Shown here: positions 18,139 to 27,352 of the stretch, in pieces
Layout: each line of letters opens with the position of its first letter
How positions within the stretch are numbered: the stretch's first letter is position 1
Assembly (NCBI RefSeq): GCF_900113765.1
Contig: NZ_FOQO01000003.1
Coordinates: 310,001-374,000 of the forward strand
Source: Parapedobacter indicus
GTDB lineage: Bacteria; Bacteroidota; Bacteroidia; Sphingobacteriales; Sphingobacteriaceae
Length of the DNA: 64,000 nucleotides
Direction of reading: 5' to 3'
Notes under the pieces: model-generated
The model's input: the letters and a program-made list of their open reading frames with translations, nothing else
Told to the model about the DNA's origin: nothing
The model's database searches: none
Made by a program: the position numbers and the translations under genes

Positions 18139-19137
18139 ATGAAACTAAGAAATATATATAGCGCAATCCTGCTTGCCTTTGCTTTTATGGGGGTAAGCTG
18201 TGATGACGAGCCGGTCTTGATGAAGGATCCTGTGACCGCGCTAAGCAACGATTGCATCAAAAGGAGCTTGCCGATAGCGCCGAACCTCATTGGCGAGGAA
18301 ATCGAGTTTGCCTATGCCATGGCGATACCAAAAGAACTGGGTCAGTTAACTTCGGCACAGGTAGTTGCTTCAATCCCTGGTGCATCGGGAACCTATTTTG
18401 ACCCCAATTCGTATCATACCAATGCAAGTGGTCAGGATGTCCCGGTACCGGTTGCGTCGGATAGCCAGACAAGCGGGGGCACTACCTCCATTCAGTTTAC
18501 CGCGGATACGGCTGCCGCTACCTTACGATTCTACTACATCGTTCCGGAAGAAGCACGCGGCAAGGAGGTATCCTTCAAGTTTTCGGTCAAGTCCAGCAAT
18601 GGACAATCGGCCGAATACGACATGGGACCGTATAAAATATCGAACATGGATATGACGCGCAACCTTTCACTCACCTCCGATGACGAATGTTATATCTCGT
18701 TTCACGATAACACCGAAGCTGCAGTCGTTTACTCAAAAAATGACCTCGCCACTGATCCTTCACTTGCATCGCAGATCGATCTTGTATATGCCCAACATGC
18801 GAGCGCCGACCTCGCGCACGCAATCTATGCGGCAGATGCGCCCGAAGCTTATCGCCCGGGCGTGGTGTTCCCGTCAGGATTTTCGAATCAAACAAAACTG
18901 ATTAAAGAGTATGGCCTGCGTGATCGGCAACTGTCTAACTTGCAATACAGCCACTTTATCGATGATTTGGACTTTCAACAGATAAACATGGGACGTTCAA
19001 CGAACTATGTGCTTACTTTGAAAGAGGAAGCAGGGGCATGGATTGAAACCGCCGACGGTAGTTACCGCGCGTTTGTATTTATCAATGCGGCGGGTGCCGA
19101 CGGCATGACCGTGAGTGTGAAACGCTATAAAATGTAA
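18139..19137 (+). CDS. Surface lipoprotein, DUF4466/SGBP-like (PUL2)
   Basis: 332 aa from ATG 18139 (an upstream ATG at 18112 would place nine extra residues before the signal peptide). Signal MKLRNIYSAILLAFAFMGVS and lipobox Cys21. The mature part starts DDEPVLMKDPVTALSNDCIK and is beta-rich: FAYAMAIPKELGQLTSAQVV, ATLRFYYIVPEEARGKEVSF, LSLTSDDECYISFHDNTEAA, YRAFVFINAAGADGMTVSVK. It resembles lipoproteins of the DUF4466 kind that occur next to glycosaminoglycan lyase genes; I recall this from family knowledge and cannot verify it. Likely a surface glycan-binding protein of PUL2. It is followed by a 100-bp gap with a strong inverted repeat before the first lyase. Confidence 0.8.
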   Translation: MKLRNIYSAILLAFAFMGVSCDDEPVLMKDPVTALSNDCIKRSLPIAPNLIGEEIEFAYAMAIPKELGQLTSAQVVASIPGASGTYFDPNSYHTNASGQDVPVPVASDSQTSGGTTSIQFTADTAAATLRFYYIVPEEARGKEVSFKFSVKSSNGQSAEYDMGPYKISNMDMTRNLSLTSDDECYISFHDNTEAAVVYSKNDLATDPSLASQIDLVYAQHASADLAHAIYAADAPEAYRPGVVFPSGFSNQTKLIKEYGLRDRQLSNLQYSHFIDDLDFQQINMGRSTNYVLTLKEEAGAWIETADGSYRAFVFINAAGADGMTVSVKRYKM

Positions 19138-19151
19138 TATGCAGTTTGCCC

Positions 19152-19210
19152 AGAAGGCGTTTAAACGGCTTGCGATGGCTTTTTCCGGTGCGACCTTTCA
19201 AACGCCTTCT
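19152..19210 (+). other. Long-loop hairpin between lipoprotein and lyase genes
   Basis: AGAAGGCGTTT (19152-19162) and AAACGCCTTCT (19200-19210) are perfect 11-bp reverse complements around a 37-nt loop. It occupies most of the only sizeable gap in the 5' half of the PUL2 operon. No strong T-run follows (TTAGTTG), so partial attenuation or mRNA processing/stabilisation between the binding-protein genes and the enzyme genes is more likely than full termination. Confidence 0.55.
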
Positions 19211-19237
19211 TAGTTGTAAGAATTGAAGTAACCTACT

Positions 19238-21937
19238 ATGAAACGTGTTATCACAATCTTTTTTATCGTAAATACATCCATCTCTTGTGCCGTAAGTCAA
19301 GAGGTCCATCCACACATCCTTGTAAAGAATGCGGAAAAAGAAGCTATTCTAGAAAAAATAGACAAACACGAGTGGGCTGAATCGATCTTCAACGAGCATT
19401 ATAACAAAGTAACCCCTTACGTGAAACGCCATCAAAAGGATCCGGAGTGGATCGTAAGCAGGTACCTGATGAACCGGGTAAAGGGAAAACGCTATACGCA
19501 TGCGTATGATGATGGCTCCGGACATTTCCTGGTAAAATATTCAGGCGATGCCCCGGTTCCTACCGTCCGGGTTTCCACACATAAAAGAAGCCCCGTTACC
19601 GAAAGCGGAGCTCCCTATATCCGGCCATCCATTGAGGAGTTGATACCCTATGATACTTCTCAATTTATTTGGGCGTTAAATACCGAAACCAACCAGAAAG
19701 ATTTTATCGATCCGGGGCAGTTCGTATCGCAAATTAATGGCGAAATTAACGATCTGGCCTTGAGTGCAGCTATTATTTATTGGCTAAAAGATGATGAAAA
19801 CTACGCAAAATTTGCAGCGGATATTTTAAATCAATGGGCAAGAGGCGCGTCCTATCAAGAACCTATAGTGGGCGCATGCCGAACCGGATTCTTAGATATC
19901 CAGACACTCGGGGACAATCAATACCAGGCGTTGATTCTCGCATATGATTTTTTATACCCTTTTCTAAAAAAAGAAGGGTACGAACTGGGTTGGTATCAGA
20001 ATGTCTTCGATAAATTCGCGTCCACGCTGACATTCAGGGGGTACTGGAATAATAATTGGTACGCCGCGGTGAGCTCAACGCTCGTGTATGCTGCGCTGAA
20101 TCTTGATGATAAAGAGAAACAGGATTATTACCTTCAGTTTGTACTTGAAAAGGATACCATCAATGGAGCTTGCGGACATCTAAGTCTCGCCACCACCGTA
20201 AAAGACTGGTTAACGCCCGATGGACATTGGAAAGAACCGGGTGGATATCATAATTTCCCCGTTTCAAACCTCATTAAGGCAGCTTTCGCTTTGGAGAAAA
20301 ATGGATATCCGGTATTCCAGACGTATCCCGAGCTTTTCGATGCCTCGTATGCTATGCTTAAGTATTCATTCCCGAACCTTTATGTTTCAGCTTTTGGTGA
20401 TACTGGAAGAGCGTCTCAAAGCCCCGAGACATTGGAGATTGGATTGGCGGTCGCAGCCAAATACAATCGTCCTGAAATTGCAGGCATGACAGCTGCGATG
20501 AATACCCTGATTGGGCGAGGAATATACAAGCGAAGCAATTCCGGTATCTTGGGGTTACTTACTTATTTGCCGGATATTCCAGCAGTGGAAAGCAAGCCTT
20601 TCTCTTGGCCGCGGAGCGGGACACTGGATTTTGCACGATTTTTCTTTCAACGAAACGGAACGGATGAAAAAAAAGGGCTCATGTATGGCGTGCAAGGAGC
20701 AAGTTATAACCATAATCATTGCAACGGGATGGCCATGGAACTATATGGGGGTGGAGAAGTAATGGGGGTAGATGCGGGGACAGGGCCGAATTACGAACAC
20801 TACTTACATCAAAATTATTTTAGCCAGTGGGCTGCCCACAATACCGTGGTTGCGGCGGGCAGGTCTGCCTCGACACCGTTCAGCGGGGGCGCCGGGAAGA
20901 AAAATATCGGACAGGTAGAACTGGCCGCTATGGAACCTTTGCCAGGAAACGACGGCATTTCACCATTTTATTCCTTCACCGATACCCGATACCTAGATCG
21001 TTCAACAGGAACCAATCAGTTGCGTACAATGGGCATCGTTAGAACCTCCGACTCTACCGGTTACTACCTGGATATCTACCGCTCGGATAACCAAATATCA
21101 AACGATTACGTGTATCATAATATAGGAGACACCTTGTTTCTTTCCGATCAGCATGATACCCCGCTTCGGATGGAACCGACCGAGTATCCTTTGTCGGGAG
21201 ACGACCATCCTGGATTCAGATTTTTCTCGAACGTGAAGAAAAAAGAGAACATCTCTAAAAGCTTAAAGGGAGCATTTCACGCTAAAAACCGGGCAGGAGA
21301 TGAGGTGATGATGCATGTTTTTTTTCCCGCTTCAGACAAGACCTATTACACGGCAACTTCTCCAGCAACCAAAACAGCGGGCCGTCAATACGCCAATAAA
21401 CGGTTGCCCCTGTTTACCATCCGTTCCGAAAAGGAGGCATGGACCGAACCCTTTATATGCGTCTTTGAACCCGCTGTGGGCAAAGCGAACAGCACCATAA
21501 CATCGGTGGAAAAAATCGCTGAATTATGCAATGGCGAAAATACCGTGATTCGCGTTCAACATACCGATGGTTCCGCCGAACTAATTTTCCAGGGTAATAG
21601 CGCAGAAGCAACCGTAAAAGGGAACAATTTTAGTTTTTCCGGCTTTTTTGGAATTATCTCACTCGATATGGATGGAAACTTGCAGCAGTTATACTTGGGC
21701 GAAGGAGACCATATCGCTTATGACGATGTGAAAGTTACCACATCGGATGCCCCCGGTTCCGTGTGGATTCAATTCGACACCAAGGGTGAGTACTCAATTT
21801 CAACCAATAAACCGGTTACGATCCATTTAAATGGTACAGAAATACACGTCCCGAAACCGACGAAAGGCTCAAGTATGGGGTCAATGCGAGATTTCCAAGC
21901 CGTTTCTTACGGAATAAAACCAGCAGGAAAAAGATGA
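19238..21937 (+). CDS. Heparinase II/III-family polysaccharide lyase, large form
   Basis: 899 aa, signal peptide ending near ISCAVSQE, so periplasmic or surface. Layout: N-terminal (alpha/alpha) toroid to about residue 430 (DNQYQALILAYDFLYPFLKK, NNWYAAVSSTLVYAALNL, DGHWKEPGGYHNFPVSN with a candidate catalytic Tyr near 336). A beta-sandwich region follows, with the heparinase II/III signature around YNHNHCNGMAMELYGGGEVM (490-509, candidate His492/His494) and WAAHNTVVAAG. It then continues to a C-terminal beta domain. Such enzymes cleave uronic-acid glycosides by beta-elimination, leaving 4,5-unsaturated ends. At 899 residues it is longer than typical PL12, PL15, PL17 or PL21 enzymes, so I cannot assign a PL number. 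Neighbouring PL8 and GH88 genes support a glycosaminoglycan-like substrate. Confidence 0.8.
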   Translation: MKRVITIFFIVNTSISCAVSQEVHPHILVKNAEKEAILEKIDKHEWAESIFNEHYNKVTPYVKRHQKDPEWIVSRYLMNRVKGKRYTHAYDDGSGHFLVKYSGDAPVPTVRVSTHKRSPVTESGAPYIRPSIEELIPYDTSQFIWALNTETNQKDFIDPGQFVSQINGEINDLALSAAIIYWLKDDENYAKFAADILNQWARGASYQEPIVGACRTGFLDIQTLGDNQYQALILAYDFLYPFLKKEGYELGWYQNVFDKFASTLTFRGYWNNNWYAAVSSTLVYAALNLDDKEKQDYYLQFVLEKDTINGACGHLSLATTVKDWLTPDGHWKEPGGYHNFPVSNLIKAAFALEKNGYPVFQTYPELFDASYAMLKYSFPNLYVSAFGDTGRASQSPETLEIGLAVAAKYNRPEIAGMTAAMNTLIGRGIYKRSNSGILGLLTYLPDIPAVESKPFSWPRSGTLDFARFFFQRNGTDEKKGLMYGVQGASYNHNHCNGMAMELYGGGEVMGVDAGTGPNYEHYLHQNYFSQWAAHNTVVAAGRSASTPFSGGAGKKNIGQVELAAMEPLPGNDGISPFYSFTDTRYLDRSTGTNQLRTMGIVRTSDSTGYYLDIYRSDNQISNDYVYHNIGDTLFLSDQHDTPLRMEPTEYPLSGDDHPGFRFFSNVKKKENISKSLKGAFHAKNRAGDEVMMHVFFPASDKTYYTATSPATKTAGRQYANKRLPLFTIRSEKEAWTEPFICVFEPAVGKANSTITSVEKIAELCNGENTVIRVQHTDGSAELIFQGNSAEATVKGNNFSFSGFFGIISLDMDGNLQQLYLGEGDHIAYDDVKVTTSDAPGSVWIQFDTKGEYSISTNKPVTIHLNGTEIHVPKPTKGSSMGSMRDFQAVSYGIKPAGKR

Positions 21938-21959
21938 GGATCGTAAAAGGAATGGCTAG

Positions 21960-21975
21960 GTGTAAACGTTTGCGC
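21960..21975. promoter_or_regulatory. LacI-type operator-like palindrome, copy 2
   Basis: GTGTAAACGTTTGCGC, with perfect central AAACGTTT, 23 bp after the stop of the large lyase and 44 bp before the PL8 start. It differs at two positions from the copy at 11892-11907. Position suggests an internal regulated promoter for the PL8-GH88-lyase group. Confidence 0.5.
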
Positions 21976-22019
21976 ATTTGTCCATAAATATGTATTATTG
22001 TAATCCATATACTAAAATT

Positions 22020-24188
22020 ATGATATCCAGCTCACGTATTCGGCGCATATGGATCGTAATGCTATTTATTTCGCAGAGTTACGCCCAGCAAGCCAACGAC
22101 TTCGCAATAATTGGGGAACGGCTAACAACTTCGTTGCTTGCCGCTCCCGTGAGTACCGGTCAAGTAGAACGGATCATTACCACTATGGCCAAAGACGGTA
22201 CGTGGTCCACAATCAATTACCGGGATACCAGCAAGACCGGGTTCGAGCATCGCATCCATCTTGAAAACCTGCTAGCCATGGCCAAAGCGTACAATCAACC
22301 CGGAAGTTCGTACGCGCACAATGTACAATTACTGGTTGCATTCAGGGCGGCCTTACAGCATTGGTTGGAGGAAGATTACCGCTGTGAGAACTGGTGGTGG
22401 AACGAAATCGGCACACCGGACGCAATGGCAAACATCCTGTTGTTAATGCGCGATGAACTAAATGCCGATGAACTTGCTGCAGGGATTGCGATTGCCGAAC
22501 GTTCCAACTTTGATGGCTTTGGTGCTCGCCCTGGTGGCGACTTCGTCAAAATGGCAGGTATCAAAGCAGTGACTGAACTGGTTCGCCGAGATACTGCCGA
22601 ATTCGCACGAGCCATTAAGACGATGAGCGAACAAATCTATGTGACGGAAGACCGGGGTATCAAGCCCGATATGAGCTTTCATCACCGAACGGATAACGTC
22701 CCTTCTACATTATCTTATGGCGCGCAATATGTCAGAATCTTTTTATACTGGGCGGATCTTGTCAGCGAAACACGCTTCGCCTTTGAACCCGAAGCCATTG
22801 CGCTGGTAACCGACTACTACCTGGACGGAATGCGAAAAGCCATGCCTTTTGGACGTTTCGCAGATCCGGGTATTAAGAACCGTGAAGTATCCAGAAAATC
22901 TTCCGCGGGACGGAGGAGCGATTACACCGGCAAGCTGCTGGCACGAATCAGCAATTACCGCAAAGAGGAACTCGAACATCCCAACCTTCGAAGCAACCAA
23001 TATTTCTGGTACTCTCACTATCATTCCCATCAACGTCCGAAATATTTTGCATCGGTACGGATGTTCTCCAATCGTTCCAATAACATGGAATATCCACACA
23101 ATGAGGAAGGATTGAAAAACCATTTTTACGCGGACGGCAGCCAATTCATCTCCCGCACCGGCCGTGAATACTTCAACATCTACCCTTCGTGGGATTGGCG
23201 GAAAATCCCCGGTACCACCGTGGTACAGGTCGATACGTTTCCTCATTGGAAAGACCTGGTCAAGAAAGGAACGACGGCTTTCGTGGGCGGTGTGTCCGAT
23301 GGCGAATACGGCGCAGCCACTTTTGACTTTCTTAGTCCCCATTCGGGATTAAAAGCCCATAAATCGTGGTTTTTCTTTGACGACGAAATTGTTTGTCTCG
23401 GTGCAGGGATTACATCAACCGCGACACAACCTGTAATGACCACGCTGAACCAGGCGCTGTCGAACGGTCCCGTGTGGTTGAACGATAAGCGCAATACCGG
23501 CGAGCAGGAACAACAAATCGAAGGTCCGGCCTGGGTTAATCACGACAGCACCGGATACATTGTCTTGAATGCAAACCGCATTTGGCTCCGCCGGGGAAAA
23601 TCCACTGGAACCTGGCGAAGCATCAGCCATCAGGATCATGCAACCGATGAACCCGTTACGCAAGATATCTTTACATTGGCCATTGATCACGGCACACAAC
23701 CAAAGGACGACACCTACGCGTACATCATACTACCCGCGGCAAGCGAATCACAAACCAGCGCTTATGCGCAGCACCAGCCGACGGAAGTAGTAAGCAATAC
23801 GAAAGAACTGCAGGCCGTATCAAATAAGCTGTTAGGCATTCACTATGCCGTATTCTACGAACCGGGCAACATAGTCTTCCCCGGGGGCATACACCTGGAA
23901 ACCAACGAACCGGCGTTGTTCATAATCAAAGCTGCCGACAAGGGTATAGAACAGATCACGGTGGCCGATCCTACCCGCAAACTGGAAAAAATTACTTTCC
24001 GCTTGAAGTTTGCTACAAGCAGCGATACCACCCTCACCGTACAGTTGCCCAGAGGTACACTGGCCGGAAAATCGCTCCGGTTGGATGCTATTTCAAAAAA
24101 TGCCAAGACGTTTCTTCTCCGTTCAGACACATTAGCTGCCCGCAGAGACCGTATCTGGAAAGGAGATAGGAAGTTTCCGCTAAATTGA
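22020..24188 (+). CDS. PL8-family polysaccharide lyase
   Basis: 722 aa from ATG 22020; a TTG codon at 21978 is in frame but would put 14 residues before the signal peptide (cleavage near SYAQ, 20-23). It is a PL8-type enzyme (hyaluronate/chondroitin AC/xanthan lyase fold). The toroid carries NWWWNEIGTPDAMANILLLM (124-143), a near match to the family NWWdyEIGtP motif. SFHHRTDNVPSTLSYG (219-234) supplies candidate catalytic His222 and Tyr233, and GRRS (297-300) a possible arginine. The C-terminal half holds the beta-sandwich (FFFDDEIVCLGAGITSTATQ is typical). The usual catalytic-Asn motif TGAN appears replaced by PGGD (171-174). It acts by beta-elimination on uronate residues; products feed the adjacent GH88 enzyme. 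Confidence 0.85.
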   Translation: MISSSRIRRIWIVMLFISQSYAQQANDFAIIGERLTTSLLAAPVSTGQVERIITTMAKDGTWSTINYRDTSKTGFEHRIHLENLLAMAKAYNQPGSSYAHNVQLLVAFRAALQHWLEEDYRCENWWWNEIGTPDAMANILLLMRDELNADELAAGIAIAERSNFDGFGARPGGDFVKMAGIKAVTELVRRDTAEFARAIKTMSEQIYVTEDRGIKPDMSFHHRTDNVPSTLSYGAQYVRIFLYWADLVSETRFAFEPEAIALVTDYYLDGMRKAMPFGRFADPGIKNREVSRKSSAGRRSDYTGKLLARISNYRKEELEHPNLRSNQYFWYSHYHSHQRPKYFASVRMFSNRSNNMEYPHNEEGLKNHFYADGSQFISRTGREYFNIYPSWDWRKIPGTTVVQVDTFPHWKDLVKKGTTAFVGGVSDGEYGAATFDFLSPHSGLKAHKSWFFFDDEIVCLGAGITSTATQPVMTTLNQALSNGPVWLNDKRNTGEQEQQIEGPAWVNHDSTGYIVLNANRIWLRRGKSTGTWRSISHQDHATDEPVTQDIFTLAIDHGTQPKDDTYAYIILPAASESQTSAYAQHQPTEVVSNTKELQAVSNKLLGIHYAVFYEPGNIVFPGGIHLETNEPALFIIKAADKGIEQITVADPTRKLEKITFRLKFATSSDTTLTVQLPRGTLAGKSLRLDAISKNAKTFLLRSDTLAARRDRIWKGDRKFPLN

Positions 24189-24189
24189 A

Positions 24190-25413
24190 ATGAATAGACA
24201 TATGAAATATCCAAAAACAATGAAAAAAATGGCGGGTCTCGGATTAGCCGTGATCATAGCCACCTCCGTAAAAGCGCAACCGGGTAAGTTAGCGTTAACT
24301 GATGATTTCGTAGACAAAAACTTAAAAGAAGCCGCCGCACAGTATCACACGTTGATACAACGCGTGCCGGAAGGAGTTTTCCCGCGTAACTACATCAAGG
24401 CCGACGATAAGTTGGTAACCGCCAAGAGCAACTCCTGGATTTCGGGATTCTATCCCGGCACCTTGCTTTACCTGTATGAGTATACGCGAGACGCCGAACT
24501 GCTTAAAGAAGCGGAAAATCGGCTCCAACTGCTGGAAAAAGAAAAGAATAATAAAGGCACACACGACCTGGGCTTTATGCTCTACTGCAGTTTCGGTAAC
24601 GCCCTGCGGCTTACTGGAAACCCCCACTACCAGGACGTTCTACTCACAGGCGCGGAATCACTGGCCTCCCGCTTTAACCCCACTGTCGGCTGCATCCGTT
24701 CTTGGGACCACAACGGCGACAAATGGAAATTTCCCGTCATCATTGACAACATGATGAACCTTGAGTTCCTGAACTGGGCCTCGCGCGTTTCTGGAAATCC
24801 CAAATACGCAGACATTTCGAAAACGCATGCCAACACCACCCTGAAAAACCATTTCCGGGCCGATAACAGTTCCTATCATGTAATCGACTACGATCCGGAA
24901 ACCGGGGCGGTACTACACAAACATACGCATCAAGGTGCCAGCCACGAATCCGCTTGGGCACGCGGGCAAGCATGGGGACTTTATGGTTATATCCTGATGT
25001 TCCGGGATACCCAGGATAAAACTTACCTGAAACAGGCCCGAAACATTGCGACATTTATCCTGGACGAATCAAGTACTCCGGAAGATGGCATCCCCTATTG
25101 GGATTACAGTGTCTCCGGTCCCGATGTGCCGCGCGACGCATCGGCGGCAGCCATTACGGCATCGGCACTTCTTGAACTGTCGGGTATGGTTAAAGGGAAA
25201 GAAAGCAAGCGCTATCTCCAAGCAGCTGAACATATCCTTACCAGCCTTTCGTCGGCGGCTTACAAGGCACCTATCGGCACAAACGGAGGGTTTATCCTGG
25301 AACATTCTACCGGCCATTTTCCGGGGAACAGCGAAATCGACGTGCCCCTATCATATGCCGATTATTACTATGTAGAAGCCTTGCTTCGATACAAACATTT
25401 GTTAGATCAATAA
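24190..25413 (+). CDS. GH88 unsaturated glucuronyl hydrolase
   Basis: 407 aa. It hydrates the 4,5-double bond of the unsaturated uronic acid left by polysaccharide lyases, which then releases the ring from the oligosaccharide. Seen: signal-like N-terminus ending SVKAQ (26-30), so probably periplasmic; SNSWISGFYPGTLLYLYEYT; THDLGFML with Asp126; IIDNMMNLEFLNWAS with Asp186. The 60-residue spacing matches the two catalytic aspartates of Bacillus GL1 UGL (Asp88, Asp149). HQGASHESAWARGQAWGLYG is also a family hallmark. It starts one base after the PL8 stop, and ATG 24202 is an alternative start. Together with the three lyases it completes depolymerisation to monosaccharides. Confidence 0.95.
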   Translation: MNRHMKYPKTMKKMAGLGLAVIIATSVKAQPGKLALTDDFVDKNLKEAAAQYHTLIQRVPEGVFPRNYIKADDKLVTAKSNSWISGFYPGTLLYLYEYTRDAELLKEAENRLQLLEKEKNNKGTHDLGFMLYCSFGNALRLTGNPHYQDVLLTGAESLASRFNPTVGCIRSWDHNGDKWKFPVIIDNMMNLEFLNWASRVSGNPKYADISKTHANTTLKNHFRADNSSYHVIDYDPETGAVLHKHTHQGASHESAWARGQAWGLYGYILMFRDTQDKTYLKQARNIATFILDESSTPEDGIPYWDYSVSGPDVPRDASAAAITASALLELSGMVKGKESKRYLQAAEHILTSLSSAAYKAPIGTNGGFILEHSTGHFPGNSEIDVPLSYADYYYVEALLRYKHLLDQ

Positions 25414-25425
25414 AAAAGTAGAATC

Positions 25426-27321
25426 ATGGATACTCCAGCAAGGCCCCTCGTTTATCGCTTGGTTATCTTTTTGTTGTCATTCGCGTTCCTAACCGTTACC
25501 GTGGATGCACAGACAGCTGCTCACCACGGTCCGAAACTCCAAAACCCCATTGATGTGGCGTACGTAAAAAAACACCTCCGGAAGGCACAGCCACGGTTGG
25601 TGTTGAATCGTGACATCGAGAAACGGTTGAGACAGCAACTGAAAACCGATCCGGTGGTACAAAACCTTTATAAGGCCATCCAGCGGGATGCCGCAGCCAT
25701 TCCAGGCGAACCGCTGCTGGAGCACAAAAAAATCGGCCGCAGATTACTTTCTGTTTCCAGGGAGATGCTACGCCGGGTGAATATGCTGGGCATGGTTTAT
25801 CGTATTGAAAAAGATCCCGCCATACTGAACCGCATCAACGACGAAGTACTAGCGGTTTGCCGGTTTTCAGATTGGAACCCTTCGCATTACTTGGATGTGG
25901 GCGAAATGGCGTTGGCGGTAGCCCTCGCGCTCGACTGGACCGCGGGAGATCTGCCGAAAGCGACCATTGAAGAAGCCGAAAAGGCACTGATTGAAAAAGG
26001 CATTCAACCGAGCTGGCCAACGGAAAATAAAAATGCCTGGTGGGCCTATGGTAACAATAATTGGAACCAGGTGTGCAACGGCGGGATGATTGCAGCCTCC
26101 ATTGCCATTGCCGAGCGTGATCCTGAATTGGCGGCAAAAACACTGCACCGGGCCCTCGACGGACTACCTAATGCCCTCCACGAATACATGCCAAGCGGCA
26201 TCTATCCCGAAGGATCTACCTATTGGGATTACGGCACGGGCTTCTCCGTGATCACCATCGCCATGCTGGAAAGTGCCTTTGGAACGGACTTCGGCTACGG
26301 CGATTTCCCGGGATTTCTTGAGAGTGCCACCTTCCGCGTGCTCACCAATGCACCTTCAGGCATGTATTATAATTTCGCCGATTGCGGTGACCGGCGTGGA
26401 CAGAATGGCGACATCGTGCTGGCCTGGTTCGCAAAACGTACAGGGAACGCTGCCTATTTCGAACAAGACAGGTTCTTGAAACCCGTGGATGAAATGAGCC
26501 GCCTTTCGCGACTGGGAGGGGCCGGGCTGGTATGGGTAGCTCAATTCGAGGAAAAAGCCGAGGGAAGCATCCCCACCGCTTGGAAAGGCGATGGTTCCAA
26601 TCCAGTAGTATTTTTTACAGGCGGCCCCGATGACGCTCATCAATACTACTTCGGTGGGAAGGGCGGCCGCGGCACGGTCAATCATGGCAACATGGACGGT
26701 GGCTCGTTTGTATTTGAATTGGATGGCGTACGCTGGGCAGTTGATCCCGGAAACCAAAGCTACGAAGACCTCGAAAAAACAGGGTTTGACTTGTGGGGGA
26801 AAAAACAAAATAGCCAACGCTGGACATTGCTCACGAAAAATAATTTCGGTCATAGTACGCTCACCGTAAACGGTCAGCTTCACCGTGTAGATGGAATGGC
26901 CACCGTCACCGACTTCAAAGACGGTGCTGCGCCCGAAGCGACGGTGGATCTGACAGCTGCTTTCGGTGACTTGTTGGCATCCGCCCAACGTCGGTTTGTG
27001 AAAGATAGCCCCACTTCATTGCTCATCGAAGATCAAATCTCCCCGTCCGACAAAACTGAGGAGGTGACCTGGCAGCTGATGACCACGGCAGACGTAATCA
27101 TCCAACCGGGCGGGGCCTTACTACGGCAAGATGGAAAATCCCTGCGCATCGAAAACCTATCTCATCCGGAACTCCGGTTTTCGGTTGTCTCGCTGGATCC
27201 CGCACCGTTAGCGCTGGATCGGCAAATTAAAGGCTTGAAACGGATTGAACTGCGTATACCCCGTTGGACGATGAAGCAGGCGACGGAAACCATCCGGATC
27301 CGGTTGGCGGAAGGAACGTAA
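25426..27321 (+). CDS. Heparinase II/III-family polysaccharide lyase, short form
   Basis: 631 aa with signal peptide (VTVDAQ, about 24-29). The toroid half has LDVGEMALAVALALDWTAGD, NAWWAYGNNNWNQVCNGGMI and YPEGSTYWDYGTGF with candidate catalytic Tyr (260-269). The beta half has GRGTVNHGNMDGGSFVFELD with His420, then GVRWAVDPGNQSYEDLE and a C-terminal beta region. The NNWNQVCNGG and NHGNMDGGSF motifs are typical of PF07940 heparinase II/III-like enzymes. Its length suits the PL12/PL21 range, but I cannot name the family. It is the last gene of PUL2, 12 bp after the GH88 gene. Probable action: eliminative cleavage of oligosaccharides in the periplasm before GH88 acts. Confidence 0.85.
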   Translation: MDTPARPLVYRLVIFLLSFAFLTVTVDAQTAAHHGPKLQNPIDVAYVKKHLRKAQPRLVLNRDIEKRLRQQLKTDPVVQNLYKAIQRDAAAIPGEPLLEHKKIGRRLLSVSREMLRRVNMLGMVYRIEKDPAILNRINDEVLAVCRFSDWNPSHYLDVGEMALAVALALDWTAGDLPKATIEEAEKALIEKGIQPSWPTENKNAWWAYGNNNWNQVCNGGMIAASIAIAERDPELAAKTLHRALDGLPNALHEYMPSGIYPEGSTYWDYGTGFSVITIAMLESAFGTDFGYGDFPGFLESATFRVLTNAPSGMYYNFADCGDRRGQNGDIVLAWFAKRTGNAAYFEQDRFLKPVDEMSRLSRLGGAGLVWVAQFEEKAEGSIPTAWKGDGSNPVVFFTGGPDDAHQYYFGGKGGRGTVNHGNMDGGSFVFELDGVRWAVDPGNQSYEDLEKTGFDLWGKKQNSQRWTLLTKNNFGHSTLTVNGQLHRVDGMATVTDFKDGAAPEATVDLTAAFGDLLASAQRRFVKDSPTSLLIEDQISPSDKTEEVTWQLMTTADVIIQPGGALLRQDGKSLRIENLSHPELRFSVVSLDPAPLALDRQIKGLKRIELRIPRWTMKQATETIRIRLAEGT

Positions 27322-27352
27322 AAGTTCCCTACTTTTTAGGTAAACTTGTGCC

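Noticed and set aside
26356-26988. 210-codon minus-strand frame
   Set aside because: Antisense to the short heparinase II/III-type lyase; shadow of a real gene.
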